Below are positions 11,250-18,641 of a stretch of DNA of 64,000 nucleotides, in pieces. Source of the stretch: JALHST01 sp963798435 (GTDB lineage: Bacteria; Bacteroidota; Bacteroidia; Flavobacteriales; Flavobacteriaceae); contig CAWCTF010000006.1 of NCBI GenBank assembly GCA_963798435.1, forward strand, positions 1-64,000. The letters run 5' to 3'. Position 1 is the stretch's first letter. The number at the start of each line of letters is the position of its first letter. Under the pieces are notes generated by a model. It searched no databases and was not told where the DNA came from. It saw only the letters and a program-made list of their open reading frames with translations. The position numbers and the translations under genes are program-made.

Positions 11250-11419
11250 AAAAGAACGAGACTAGGTTAGGCGTATTGCCGCCCTTTATAGAAATAGTAG
11301 GTCTTTTTTGCAAAAGGAAGATTCAGTTGCCCATCGCGTTCCCAATTTACTTTCATTGAACAAGATTGAGCAAGTTTTCAAAGCAATAAGATCGAGCACT
11401 AAAATCAAAATAGAACAAA

Positions 11420-11806
11420 GTGAAATTAAAAGGTAGAAATAAAGTAAGTCCAGATTTTAGCATGTCATCAATGACGGATATTGTATTTCTGTTACTGATA
11501 TTTTTCATGCTTACGGCCAATTCACCGAATGCCTTGGATTTGTTATTGCCAAAGGCAAAAGGCAAATCGACCAATACACAAAATGTATCTGTAAGTATCG
11601 ATAAGAATTTACAGTATTATGTGAACAATGAAAGAATAAACGGAGAATATATTGAAATTGAACTAAAAAAAGCACTAGAAGGTAAAGATAAGCCTACCAT
11701 TATCCTAAGGGCCGAGGAAAGCGTTGCCATCAAAGAAGCGGTAAACGTTATGGACATAGCCAATAGGAATAATTATAAGGTAATTCTTGCCGTGCGACCC
11801 AATTAA
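11420..11806 (+). CDS. exbD: ExbD/TolR family biopolymer transport protein
   Basis: This 128-aa protein has the ExbD plan: a short cytoplasmic N-terminus, one membrane helix (about 18-38) containing the key proton-carrying Asp within SMTDIVFLLLIFFM, and a periplasmic domain. It works as part of the ExbB-ExbD motor. Translation appears to begin at a GTG, since no in-frame ATG precedes the conserved N-terminus and the internal ATG codons fall too close to the membrane Asp. The stop codon overlaps the start of the next gene by one base (TAATG), implying coupled translation. Confidence 0.92.
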   Translation: MKLKGRNKVSPDFSMSSMTDIVFLLLIFFMLTANSPNALDLLLPKAKGKSTNTQNVSVSIDKNLQYYVNNERINGEYIEIELKKALEGKDKPTIILRAEESVAIKEAVNVMDIANRNNYKVILAVRPN

Positions 11807-12747
11807 TGTCATTTCTAGACACGAGACACAAGAAAAAATCGTTCACACTTACAACATTACTGTTAAGTGTGCTAGTGCTTATATTATTTTATATAGGCCT
11901 AACCTACATGGATCCTCCCATTGAAAATGGTATCTCAGTTAATTTTGGCACCACCAATTTTGGTAGTGGTACGGTACAGCCTAAAGAAAAAGTAAGATCC
12001 GAACCGTTAAAAACGCCTCCAAAAGAACCAACGAAACAAGAAGAAGTTGAAAAGGTGGAAGAAGTGGTAGAAAAAGCAGAACCTGAGGAAGTCGTTGTAA
12101 AGGAGGCGCCTGCAGAGAAGTTGCTTACTCAGGAAAACGAAGAAGCCATCAAGATCAAACAGGCCAATGAAGCCAAACGAAAAGCCGATGATGCCGCTAA
12201 GGAGGCAAAGAAAAAAATAGCAGATGCAGAAAAAAAGGCCAAGGCGGAGGCTGCTATTGTTGCACAACAGAAAAAGGATGCTGAAGAAAAAGCGCGACTC
12301 GAACAAGAAGCTAAAAAGAAAAAGTTAGATGAGTTGATGGGTGGTCTGAACAAATCGGATGGCACGGCAACAGGCAGCGAGGGAGATGATAATCAAGCCG
12401 GCGATAAAGGACGACCAGATGGCGACCCCTATGCAACAAGTTATTATGGTAGTCCCGGGACGGGAAGTGGCACAGGGGGCTATGGGCTTAACGGAAGGTC
12501 GTTGGTGAGCAAGGGTAAAGTTCCACAGGAATGTAATGAAGAAGGTCGCGTAGTCGTTAAAATCGTGGTCGACAGAAATGGCACGGTGATCAGTGCTATA
12601 CCAGGGGTTAAAGGTACGACCAATACGAATCGTTGTCTTTTGGAACCTGCAAGAAAAACGGCATTACTACATAAATGGAATCTCGATTCCAATGCCCCAA
12701 GTCAACAGGTAGGTTTCGTGGTAGTCAACTTCAAATTGGGGGAATAA
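11806..12747 (+). CDS. TonB-like energy transducer
   Basis: This 313-aa protein has one N-terminal membrane helix (about 15-33), a Pro/Glu/Val then Ala/Lys/Glu-rich region (about 55-180) likely to span the periplasm as a charged coiled segment, a Gly/Ser/Asp-rich linker (about 185-230), and a C-terminal domain with TonB-type spacing (GRVVVKIVVDRNG, then a Trp-containing end). It is the natural partner of the preceding ExbB/ExbD and resembles TolA in its long helix. The start overlaps the exbD stop and folC begins immediately after its own stop, so the block is one operon. Confidence 0.85.
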   Translation: MSFLDTRHKKKSFTLTTLLLSVLVLILFYIGLTYMDPPIENGISVNFGTTNFGSGTVQPKEKVRSEPLKTPPKEPTKQEEVEKVEEVVEKAEPEEVVVKEAPAEKLLTQENEEAIKIKQANEAKRKADDAAKEAKKKIADAEKKAKAEAAIVAQQKKDAEEKARLEQEAKKKKLDELMGGLNKSDGTATGSEGDDNQAGDKGRPDGDPYATSYYGSPGTGSGTGGYGLNGRSLVSKGKVPQECNEEGRVVVKIVVDRNGTVISAIPGVKGTTNTNRCLLEPARKTALLHKWNLDSNAPSQQVGFVVVNFKLGE

Positions 12748-13959
12748 GTGACCTATAGGCAAACGCTCGATTGGATGTTCGAACAACTTCCAATGTACCA
12801 AGAAAAAGGTAAATCTGCCTTTAATGGTAAACTTGATAACATCCAAACTTTTTCGGAACTACTTGGTCATCCTGAAAAAAGGTTCAAAAGTATCCATGTT
12901 GCCGGAACCAACGGGAAAGGTTCGAGCAGTCATATGCTTGCATCGATCCTTCAGGAGGCAGGATATAACGTTGGCCTTTACACATCTCCTCATTTAAAGG
13001 ATTTTAGGGAGCGCATTCGGATCAATGGGAAGGCTATTGAGAAAAAATTCGTACTCAATTTTATTAAAAATTATCGCTCTTATTTAGAACAACAACGACT
13101 TTCTTTTTTTGAAATGACCGTAGGCATGGCGTTTGATTACTTTGCCTTTAAAAAGATCGACATTGCAATTGTTGAGGTAGGTTTGGGTGGCCGACTCGAT
13201 TCAACAAATATCCTAGAACCAGAGGTTTCATTGATAACCAATATAGGTTATGATCATGTCGATATTTTAGGTGACACACTTGAAAAAATCGCATTGGAAA
13301 AAGGGGGTATCATAAAAAATAATACGCCCGTCGTTATCAGTGAATACCAAGAGGAAATAGCAGCCACCTTTAGATTGTTGGCTGAAGAGCATAATGCAAA
13401 AATCATATTTGCGGATAAAATCATTCAAAATTCATTTACCACATCGCTACTGGGAAATTATCAGTCAAAAAACATGAAAGGCGTCCTAGCCGTACTGAAA
13501 GAACTTTCGGGTTTTGAGATCAAGGAAGCACATATAAAATCAGGGCTTTTAAACGTGGTAGAAAATACCGGGTTAATGGGAAGATGGCAACTACTTGGTG
13601 AATCACCTAAAATTGTTTGCGATACGGCACATAATGCGGAAGGTCTGACCGTTGTACTGCAACAAATTCTGCAGGAAGAATATAATGCCTTGCACATCGT
13701 TCTTGGGTTTGTAAAAGAAAAGAATCTGGATGTTATTTTACCACTCTTTCCAAAAAATGCCACGTATTATTTTACCAGGCCCCATATCCCCAGGGGATTG
13801 GATGTTAAAATATTATTCGAGAAAGCTCAGGAAATTGGTTTAAAGGGAACCGATTTTAAGTCGGTACGTCAAGGGTATAATGCTGCTTTAAAAAATGCCG
13901 GAAAAGATGATTTTATTTTTATCGGGGGAAGTACCTTTGTTGTCGCTGAGGTGGTATAA
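12748..13959 (+). CDS. folC: bifunctional folylpolyglutamate / dihydrofolate synthase
   Basis: This 403-aa Mur-ligase family enzyme adds glutamate to dihydropteroate or folates using ATP. Seen: the ATP-binding P-loop VAGTNGKGSS at 51-60, the family pattern EVGLGGRLDSTN near 145 and NIGYDHVDILG near 170, and the C-terminal glutamate-binding domain containing DTAHN. Length fits the family. The start is GTG, directly abutting the stop of the TonB-like gene, so expression depends on the upstream operon. Downstream a strong promoter begins the tRNA region. Confidence 0.93.
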   Translation: MTYRQTLDWMFEQLPMYQEKGKSAFNGKLDNIQTFSELLGHPEKRFKSIHVAGTNGKGSSSHMLASILQEAGYNVGLYTSPHLKDFRERIRINGKAIEKKFVLNFIKNYRSYLEQQRLSFFEMTVGMAFDYFAFKKIDIAIVEVGLGGRLDSTNILEPEVSLITNIGYDHVDILGDTLEKIALEKGGIIKNNTPVVISEYQEEIAATFRLLAEEHNAKIIFADKIIQNSFTTSLLGNYQSKNMKGVLAVLKELSGFEIKEAHIKSGLLNVVENTGLMGRWQLLGESPKIVCDTAHNAEGLTVVLQQILQEEYNALHIVLGFVKEKNLDVILPLFPKNATYYFTRPHIPRGLDVKILFEKAQEIGLKGTDFKSVRQGYNAALKNAGKDDFIFIGGSTFVVAEVV

Positions 13960-13978
13960 TATTTATCTATTTTTTCTT

Positions 13979-14007
13979 TTGGCGTATCTAAAACTATTCT
14001 ATATTTG
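13979..14007 (+). promoter_or_regulatory. promoter of the tRNA-like array and tRNA-Val
   Basis: TTG at 13979-13981 and TATATTTG at 14000-14007 are separated by 18 bp, a perfect match to the Bacteroidota promoter TTG-N(17-23)-TAnnTTTG. Transcription would start near 14013-14014, just before the first tRNA-like unit at 14019. It is the only promoter seen for the intact tRNA-Val at 14635, so the whole array should be transcribed as its 5' leader. Confidence 0.75.
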
Positions 14008-14018
14008 CACTCCTTTAT

Positions 14019-14634
14019 GAGCAATTAGCTCAGTTGGTTCAGAGCATCCCGATGAGAATCGGGAGGGTCGGTTCGCCAGAAGATAAAATAAGTTGGGGCA
14101 ATTAGCTCAGTTGGTTCAGAGCATCCCGATGAGAATCGGGAGGGTCGGTTCGCCAGAAGATAAAATAAGTTAGGGCAATTAGCTCAGTTGGTTCAGAGCA
14201 TCCCGATGAGAATCGGGAGGGTCGGTTCGCCAGAAGATAAAATAAGTTAGGGCAATTAGCTCAGTTGGTTCAGAGCATCCCGATGAGAATCGGGAGGGTC
14301 GGTTCGCCAGAAGATAAAATAAGTTGGGGCAATTAGCTCAGTTGGTTCAGAGCATCCCGATGAGAATCGGGAGGGTCGGTTCGCCAGAAGATAAAATAAG
14401 TTGGGGCAATTAGCTCAGTTGGTTCAGAGCATCCCGATGAGAATCGGGAGGGTCGGTTCGCCAGAAGATAAAATAAGTTGGGGCAATTAGCTCAGTTGGT
14501 TCAGAGCATCCCGATGAGAATCGGGAGGGTCGGTTCGCCAGAAGATAAAATAAGTTAGGGCAATTAGCTCAGTTGGTTCAGAGCATCCCGATGAGAATCG
14601 GGAGGGTCGGTTCGCCAGAAGATAAAATAAGTTA
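14019..14634 (+). repeat. eight tandem 77-bp tRNA-Val-like units
   Basis: Eight direct repeats of exactly 77 bp begin at 14019, 14096, 14173, 14250, 14327, 14404, 14481 and 14558. Each begins with the same 28 bases as the intact tRNA-Val at 14635 (5' acceptor strand, D arm, position 26). The anticodon arm is replaced by TCCCGAT-GAGA-ATCGGGA (first copy 14047-14064), a perfect 7-bp stem with a GNRA-type tetraloop; read as a tRNA arm it gives an 8-nt loop. The T arm is cut down and no 3' acceptor strand follows, only GCCAGAAGATAAAATAAGTT. Copies differ only at the last base (G or A) and at the edge of copy 1, so the expansion is recent or homogenised. They cannot form a canonical tRNA; they are pseudo-tRNA repeats or an unknown RNA array. 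Confidence 0.9.
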
Positions 14635-14709
14635 GGGCAATTAGCTCAGTTGGTTCAGAGCACCTCGTTTACACCGAGGGGGTCGGGGGTTCGAGCCCCT
14701 CATTGCCCA
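14635..14709 (+). tRNA. tRNA-Val(UAC)
   Basis: Complete cloverleaf: acceptor GGGCAAT/ATTGCCC, D arm GCTC/GAGC, anticodon stem CCTCG/CGAGG with loop TTTACAC (anticodon TAC), T stem GGGGG/CCCTC (one G-U pair) with loop TTCGAGC, discriminator A. CCA is not encoded. It is the ninth and only intact member of the 77-bp series and is followed by a terminator at 14715-14740. Confidence 0.95.
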
Positions 14710-14714
14710 CAAGA

Positions 14715-14740
14715 AGTCATCTATACGGATGGCTTTTTTT
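14715..14740 (+). terminator. terminator after tRNA-Val(UAC)
   Basis: AGTCATC (14715-14721) pairs with GATGGCT (14728-14734, one G-U) around a short loop and is followed by a T-run to 14740. It ends the array/tRNA transcript. An in-frame ATG at 14729 lies inside the stem, which argues that the GIY-YIG gene starts at 14744 instead. Confidence 0.8.
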
Positions 14741-14743
14741 CGT

Positions 14744-15007
14744 ATGTGCAGGTTCTACATCCTATATTCAACAGACCTTGACCGATTTTATGTCGGCCAT
14801 AGCTGCGCCGAGCAGGAGCGCCGACTTCGAGAGCACCATTATGACCATGGGGGATTCACTGCAAGGGCAAAGGACTGGAAAGTGGTGTACCAGGAGGAGT
14901 ATCTTACCAAAGCGGAGGCCTATGGTAGGGAACGCCAGGTAAAGGCCTGGAAGAGCAGGAAAAGAATCGAGCAGATGGTCCAAAATGCAAAAAAGAACCA
15001 TGAATAG
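14744..15007 (+). CDS. GIY-YIG domain nuclease, intact copy
   Basis: This small protein (87 aa from the ATG at 14744; an earlier in-frame ATG at 14729 lies in the terminator stem) is essentially one GIY-YIG domain. Seen: the variant signature FYIL (4-7) and FYVGHS (15-20), a conserved Arg around 27-29 (RRLREH), a HGGFTARAKDW segment, then EAYGRERQVKAWKSRKR near the C-terminus with the basic tail typical of the UPF0213/YhbQ-like group. Such domains cut DNA in UvrC and in homing endonucleases; a cellular role for the stand-alone form is not established. It sits directly behind tRNA-Val and its first 124 bases are duplicated 380 bp downstream together with the tRNA 3' end, which suggests mobility. 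Confidence 0.85.
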   Translation: MCRFYILYSTDLDRFYVGHSCAEQERRLREHHYDHGGFTARAKDWKVVYQEEYLTKAEAYGRERQVKAWKSRKRIEQMVQNAKKNHE

Positions 15008-15036
15008 TCAATATCCCTGGCAAGCCCGGGGGCCAG

Positions 15037-15089
15037 GAGCATCCCGATGACAATCGGGAGGGTCGGGGGTTCGAGCCCCTCATTGCCCA
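15037..15089 (+). pseudogene. orphan tRNA-Val 3' fragment with hairpin
   Basis: This stretch holds GAGC (end of a D stem), the hairpin TCCCGAT-GACA-ATCGGGA, and then a complete variable region, T arm and 3' acceptor strand identical to those of tRNA-Val(UAC) from 14681. No matching 5' acceptor or D-stem first half precedes it; instead there is another hairpin, CCTGGC/GCCAGG. The hairpin differs from that in the 77-bp units by one base (GACA versus GAGA), so it looks like the missing 3' half of those units. Confidence 0.75.
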
Positions 15090-15248
15090 CAAGAAGTCAT
15101 CTATACGGATGGCTTTTTTTCGTATGTGCAGGTTCTACATCCTATATTCAACAGACCTTGACCGATTTTATGTCGGCCATAGCCGCGCCGAGCAGGAGCG
15201 CCGACTTCGAGAGCACCATTATGACCATGGGGGATTCACTGCAAGGGC
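15061..15248 (+). repeat. 188-bp direct repeat of 14681-14868
   Basis: Bases 15061-15248 match 14681-14868 at all but one position (T at 14804 versus C at 15184), with a 380-bp offset. The repeat covers the tRNA-Val 3' half, the terminator and the first part of the GIY-YIG gene. Identity stops abruptly at 15248. The near-identity means a recent duplication. Confidence 0.95.
15095..15120 (+). terminator. duplicated terminator behind the tRNA fragment
   Basis: This is the copy of the 14715-14740 hairpin plus T-run within the 188-bp direct repeat; it has the same stem AGTCATC/GATGGCT and T-tract. Confidence 0.7.
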
Positions 15249-15318
15249 GAAGAACAGTGCATTGAGGCCCATTCAACAACTCATTGGTCCTGTATCAAAT
15301 GGTTGGGAAAATCTTTAA
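15124..15318 (+). pseudogene. GIY-YIG nuclease, 3'-truncated copy
   Basis: The first 41 or so residues are those of the intact GIY-YIG protein with one change (Ser-Arg for Ser-Cys after FYVGH). Homology ends at 15248 within FTARAK, and the reading frame then runs through unrelated sequence into the 3' end of the convergent alpha-hydroxy-acid oxidase gene, stopping at 15318. The C-terminal basic helix with the conserved Glu and Lys is missing, so the copy should be inactive. Confidence 0.8.
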
Positions 15319-16447
15319 CTTTTTGGCAGCATATCTGATCCATGACTTGTTGCAATTGTGTTTTCAAAAGCGATATGGTATGATCACCACCTTGATCGGC
15401 CAAGGCAGAAACACCGTACATAAATGAGCGTCCCAAAAAAGTAAATTCGGCACCACTGGCCAGTGTTCTGGCGATATCGGGGCCTGAGCGCATACCACTG
15501 TCCATCATTACGGTCAATTGATTGCCATAGGCCTTCGCAATCCGGGTCAAGGGTTTAATGGTCGACTCCCCGGCATCTAATTGTCTTCCCCCGTGGTTCG
15601 AAACGATAATTCCGTCTAGCCCTAGACGAACGGCAATTTCAGCATCCGCTTCATTGGCAACACCTTTAAGTACCAACTTGCCTTTCCACATATCTCGTAT
15701 AGGTTTGATTTTCTCTTCGTTTAATCTCCCTGAAAAAGTCTGGTCCATAAATTTACCCAATTGTTTGATATCCAAATTTTTTGGCATATACGGTTTTAAG
15801 GTGGCAAAATTGGGCTGTCCATGAACTAATGTTTTAAACGCCCATTCAGGTTTTCCCATTATTTGCAATATATTTTTAATTGACATACTTGGTGGCATGG
15901 CCAAACCATTGCGAATGTCCCGAGGCCTAAATCCAAAAGTTGGCACATCGCAAAGAATGACCAACACCGGACATCGAGCTGCTTCTGCTCTTTTAATGAT
16001 ATCGTCCCGAAGTGTGTTATCAGTTGGATGGTACAATTGAAACCATGCATGCCCTTCGGTAATTTCAGCGATTCGTTCGATACTACTTGTAGAAACGGTG
16101 CTAAGGATAAAGGGAATATTATGTTCAAATGCTGCTTTGGCAAGTATTTCAGGGGAATTGGGCCACATTAAACCCTGAAGCCCTATAGGCGCGATACCGA
16201 AGGGGGCGTCATAGGTGTGTCCGAATAAGGTTGTATGCATATCCGAACCTGTATGTTTGTTTAAATAAAAAGGCAACAACTCCACATCACGTATTTCGGA
16301 GGTGTTCTTATGGAGGTTGATATCCTCATTGCAACCACCATCTAAATATTCAAAAGCAAAATTCGGGATCTTTTTTTTCGCGCGACGCCTTAAATCTTCT
16401 ACTGAAGGGTATTGGGCATTAAATTTTATATTAGTAATCCGTCCCAT
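15281..16447 (-). CDS. lldD: FMN-dependent alpha-hydroxy-acid (L-lactate) oxidase/dehydrogenase
   Basis: This 388-aa TIM-barrel flavoprotein belongs to the LldD/glycolate oxidase family, which oxidises L-2-hydroxy acids to 2-oxo acids. Seen: the N-terminal FDYLDGG-like motif (AFEYLDGGCNED near 28-39), the phosphate-binding segment GMRSGPDI near 319-326 and the active-site signature SNHGGRQLD (283-291) with catalytic His285. It is the last gene of the fucose operon; since that pathway ends in pyruvate plus L-lactate, L-lactate is the likely substrate. A 65-bp gap follows fucP. The 3' end meets the broken GIY-YIG copy on the opposite strand, but the C-terminus looks complete. Confidence 0.88.
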   Translation of the reverse strand: MGRITNIKFNAQYPSVEDLRRRAKKKIPNFAFEYLDGGCNEDINLHKNTSEIRDVELLPFYLNKHTGSDMHTTLFGHTYDAPFGIAPIGLQGLMWPNSPEILAKAAFEHNIPFILSTVSTSSIERIAEITEGHAWFQLYHPTDNTLRDDIIKRAEAARCPVLVILCDVPTFGFRPRDIRNGLAMPPSMSIKNILQIMGKPEWAFKTLVHGQPNFATLKPYMPKNLDIKQLGKFMDQTFSGRLNEEKIKPIRDMWKGKLVLKGVANEADAEIAVRLGLDGIIVSNHGGRQLDAGESTIKPLTRIAKAYGNQLTVMMDSGMRSGPDIARTLASGAEFTFLGRSFMYGVSALADQGGDHTISLLKTQLQQVMDQICCQKVKDFPNHLIQDQ

Positions 16448-16512
16448 GGCACGTTTGATTTATAAGCTATATAGAAATATTTTATAGGTATCCTAATTTT
16501 TGAAACCTAGGT

Positions 16513-17838
16513 TTACAGAATATCATATACTTTATATGCCCTGTATCCGTAAAGGGCAACAACGGTAAAGCATATTAAGGGGAGTACGAATGAGAAATTT
16601 ACTTCTGGCACCCCCATAATTCGAACATCGTCATATGCGGTACCCCCCAAATCTAAAACCAATCCTTGCAATACGGGCATAAAAGCACCTCCGACAATGG
16701 CCATGACCAAGAATGCCGATGCCGTTTTGGCATCGTCCCCCAAACCGTTTAGGGCAATGCCGTAAATCGTAGGAAACATCAATGACATGCAAAATGATAC
16801 TAGGACCAAACTGTAAAGTCCACCGATTCCTTGTATAAATATTGTGCCGGTGCAACAGGCAATTGCGAGTAGGGCTAAAATCATCAAAAGCTTTCCAGAG
16901 TTAATAAATCTCAAAAGATAGGTACATAAAAATCGCCCGAGCAAAAATATTCCAAGTGCTGCATAGGCATAATCTACGGCATGTGCATTATCAATACCTA
17001 GGTTTTCCGCATATTGATAGATATAGGTCCAACACATGATCTGTGCCCCTATATAAAACAGTTGTGCCAGGACCCCGCCAACAAATCGTTCCTTTTTAAA
17101 AATTCTGCGAATTGAATCCCACATACTCACGACATTCTCTTCCTTCCTGGTTTCGGGTATTTTTACAAGAAGAATAAGGAACATCATAAAGATGACAAAA
17201 ATGCCCAAGCCGACATATGGATTTCTGATAACCAAGAGATCCGCGGTTTTGATCGACGCCTTGGCGGTTGCTCCAAGGGTTTCATAGATACTATTTCCTT
17301 CGGCATCCAAATCATCGGAACCTAGGGCTCCCAAAATAAAGACTTGCGCCACCAACAATCCTGATAAAGCCCCTAACGGATTGAACGCCTGTGCCAGGTT
17401 CAAACGCTGAGTGGCCGTTTCTTCCGCCCCCATTGATAGGATAAATGGGTTGGCAGTAGTTTCTAAAAAGGCCAACCCAAAGGTCAAAACATAAAGTGCT
17501 AATAAAAAGAAATAGTAGTTTTCCATGGCGGCTGCCGGATAGAACAAAAGGGCACCTAGGGCGTATAGTGCGAGCCCTACTAGGATACCCACCTTATAGC
17601 TGTATTTTTTTACGACGAAGGCTGCTGGTAAGGCCATTGTAAAATAGCCGCCATAAAAAGCGGCCTGTACCCATGATGCCTGGGTGTTATTTAATTCCAG
17701 GATTTTTTTAAAGGCCGAGACCATCGGATTTGTAATATCATTAGCAAATCCCCAAAGTGCAAAGAGCGAAGTAATAAGTATAAAAGGGAGTAGGACTTTT
17801 TTTGAAACGACTGGGAATTTTTGTTTCTCTTTCATCAA
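16513..17838 (-). CDS. fucP: L-fucose:H+ symporter, MFS
   Basis: This 441-aa major facilitator protein has about 12 membrane segments and the FucP family N-terminal motif FALWGFANDITNPMV (about 20-34), with the membrane Asp and Asn seen across Bacteroidota fucose permeases, and FLETTANPFI in the fourth helix region. It imports L-fucose across the inner membrane with protons. It lies between the lactate oxidase gene and the first SDR gene, 12 bp after the latter, so all are cotranscribed. Confidence 0.9.
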   Translation of the reverse strand: MMKEKQKFPVVSKKVLLPFILITSLFALWGFANDITNPMVSAFKKILELNNTQASWVQAAFYGGYFTMALPAAFVVKKYSYKVGILVGLALYALGALLFYPAAAMENYYFFLLALYVLTFGLAFLETTANPFILSMGAEETATQRLNLAQAFNPLGALSGLLVAQVFILGALGSDDLDAEGNSIYETLGATAKASIKTADLLVIRNPYVGLGIFVIFMMFLILLVKIPETRKEENVVSMWDSIRRIFKKERFVGGVLAQLFYIGAQIMCWTYIYQYAENLGIDNAHAVDYAYAALGIFLLGRFLCTYLLRFINSGKLLMILALLAIACCTGTIFIQGIGGLYSLVLVSFCMSLMFPTIYGIALNGLGDDAKTASAFLVMAIVGGAFMPVLQGLVLDLGGTAYDDVRIMGVPEVNFSFVLPLICFTVVALYGYRAYKVYDIL

Positions 17839-17850
17839 AGTAGTATCTAT

Positions 17851-18630
17851 TTATAAGGCACGATCTAAATGCGTATATCCTCCATCGACATAAATCAATT
17901 GACCCGTCGTATGACTGGATCTTCCTGACAACAAGAACACTACCATATTGGCAATTTCTTCGGCGGTAGTCATGCGATTTTCTAAGGGAATCTTTGCAGT
18001 GATTTCTTTTAGTTTTTTTTCCGGATCAGAAAATGTACGGATCCATCGCGCGTACAGTGGGGTAAAACATTCGGCCACGATTACTGAATTTACACGAATT
18101 GAATATGGCAACAATTCAACGGCCCATTCACGTGTCAAGGCATTGCGTCCACCATTGGCGGAAGCATAGCCGGAAGTGCCCCCTTGTCCTGTTACGGCCG
18201 TCTTCGACCCTATATTTACAATAGCACCGCTACTTTGCTTTAAGGCTGGGAGGCAATGGTGTGCCATCAGATAATAATGAGTGAGGTTACGATTGATCGA
18301 TGCAAGAAAATCAACATGGTTACCCGTCTCGAGACCAATTCCATCGTTTACGCCGGCATTGTTGACCAAGCCATCAATAACACCAAATTCATTCAACGTT
18401 TTTTGAACCGCCGCTTCGCATTGATTGGGATCGGTTAGTTCGGCAATTGCATAAAATGCCCTCTTGCCGGTAACTTCGATTTCCTGTACGGCGTCTTCGA
18501 TATTTTTTACGTTTCTGCCTACAATTACTGGAATTGCTCCTTCTTGGGCAAGTACTTTGCAGATTCCATTGCCGATACCTTTAGAACCGCCCGTTACTAT
18601 TATTACTTTGTCTTTTAGTTGCAGGTCCAC
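17851..18630 (-). CDS. SDR family oxidoreductase, likely L-fucose dehydrogenase
   Basis: This 259-aa short-chain dehydrogenase has the NAD-binding TGGSKGIG (about 14-21), the NNAG motif (90-93), Ser142 and Tyr155 at the proper 13-residue spacing, and a C-terminal YVDGGY. The fourth catalytic residue is changed: the usual YxxxK reads YASAN, so Lys159 is Asn, confirmed codon by codon. The motif TREWAVELLPYSIRVN and the operon point to the L-fucose dehydrogenase step (L-fucose to L-fuconolactone), leaving the other SDR for the later 4-dehydrogenase step. That assignment is by context and could be the reverse. It starts 11 bp after the FAH-family gene. Confidence 0.8.
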   Translation of the reverse strand: MDLQLKDKVIIVTGGSKGIGNGICKVLAQEGAIPVIVGRNVKNIEDAVQEIEVTGKRAFYAIAELTDPNQCEAAVQKTLNEFGVIDGLVNNAGVNDGIGLETGNHVDFLASINRNLTHYYLMAHHCLPALKQSSGAIVNIGSKTAVTGQGGTSGYASANGGRNALTREWAVELLPYSIRVNSVIVAECFTPLYARWIRTFSDPEKKLKEITAKIPLENRMTTAEEIANMVVFLLSGRSSHTTGQLIYVDGGYTHLDRAL

Positions 18631-18641
18631 TAATACGCTAT

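Noticed and set aside
11250..11419. Terminator between exbB and exbD
   Set aside because: Only short imperfect pairing is present before the T-run, so a true hairpin could not be supported.
14019..14634. CRISPR array
   Set aside because: The 77-bp period contains no variable spacers; units are identical over the full length, and no cas genes are nearby.
14019..14634. Eight functional tRNA genes (for example Leu with GAG)
   Set aside because: The 3' acceptor strand is missing, the T arm is cut down, and the anticodon arm would have an 8-nt loop.
14904..15092. Minus-strand ORF across the GIY-YIG copies
   Set aside because: It is antisense to the GIY-YIG gene and the tRNA T arm; such ORFs are a common artefact of tRNA 3' ends.
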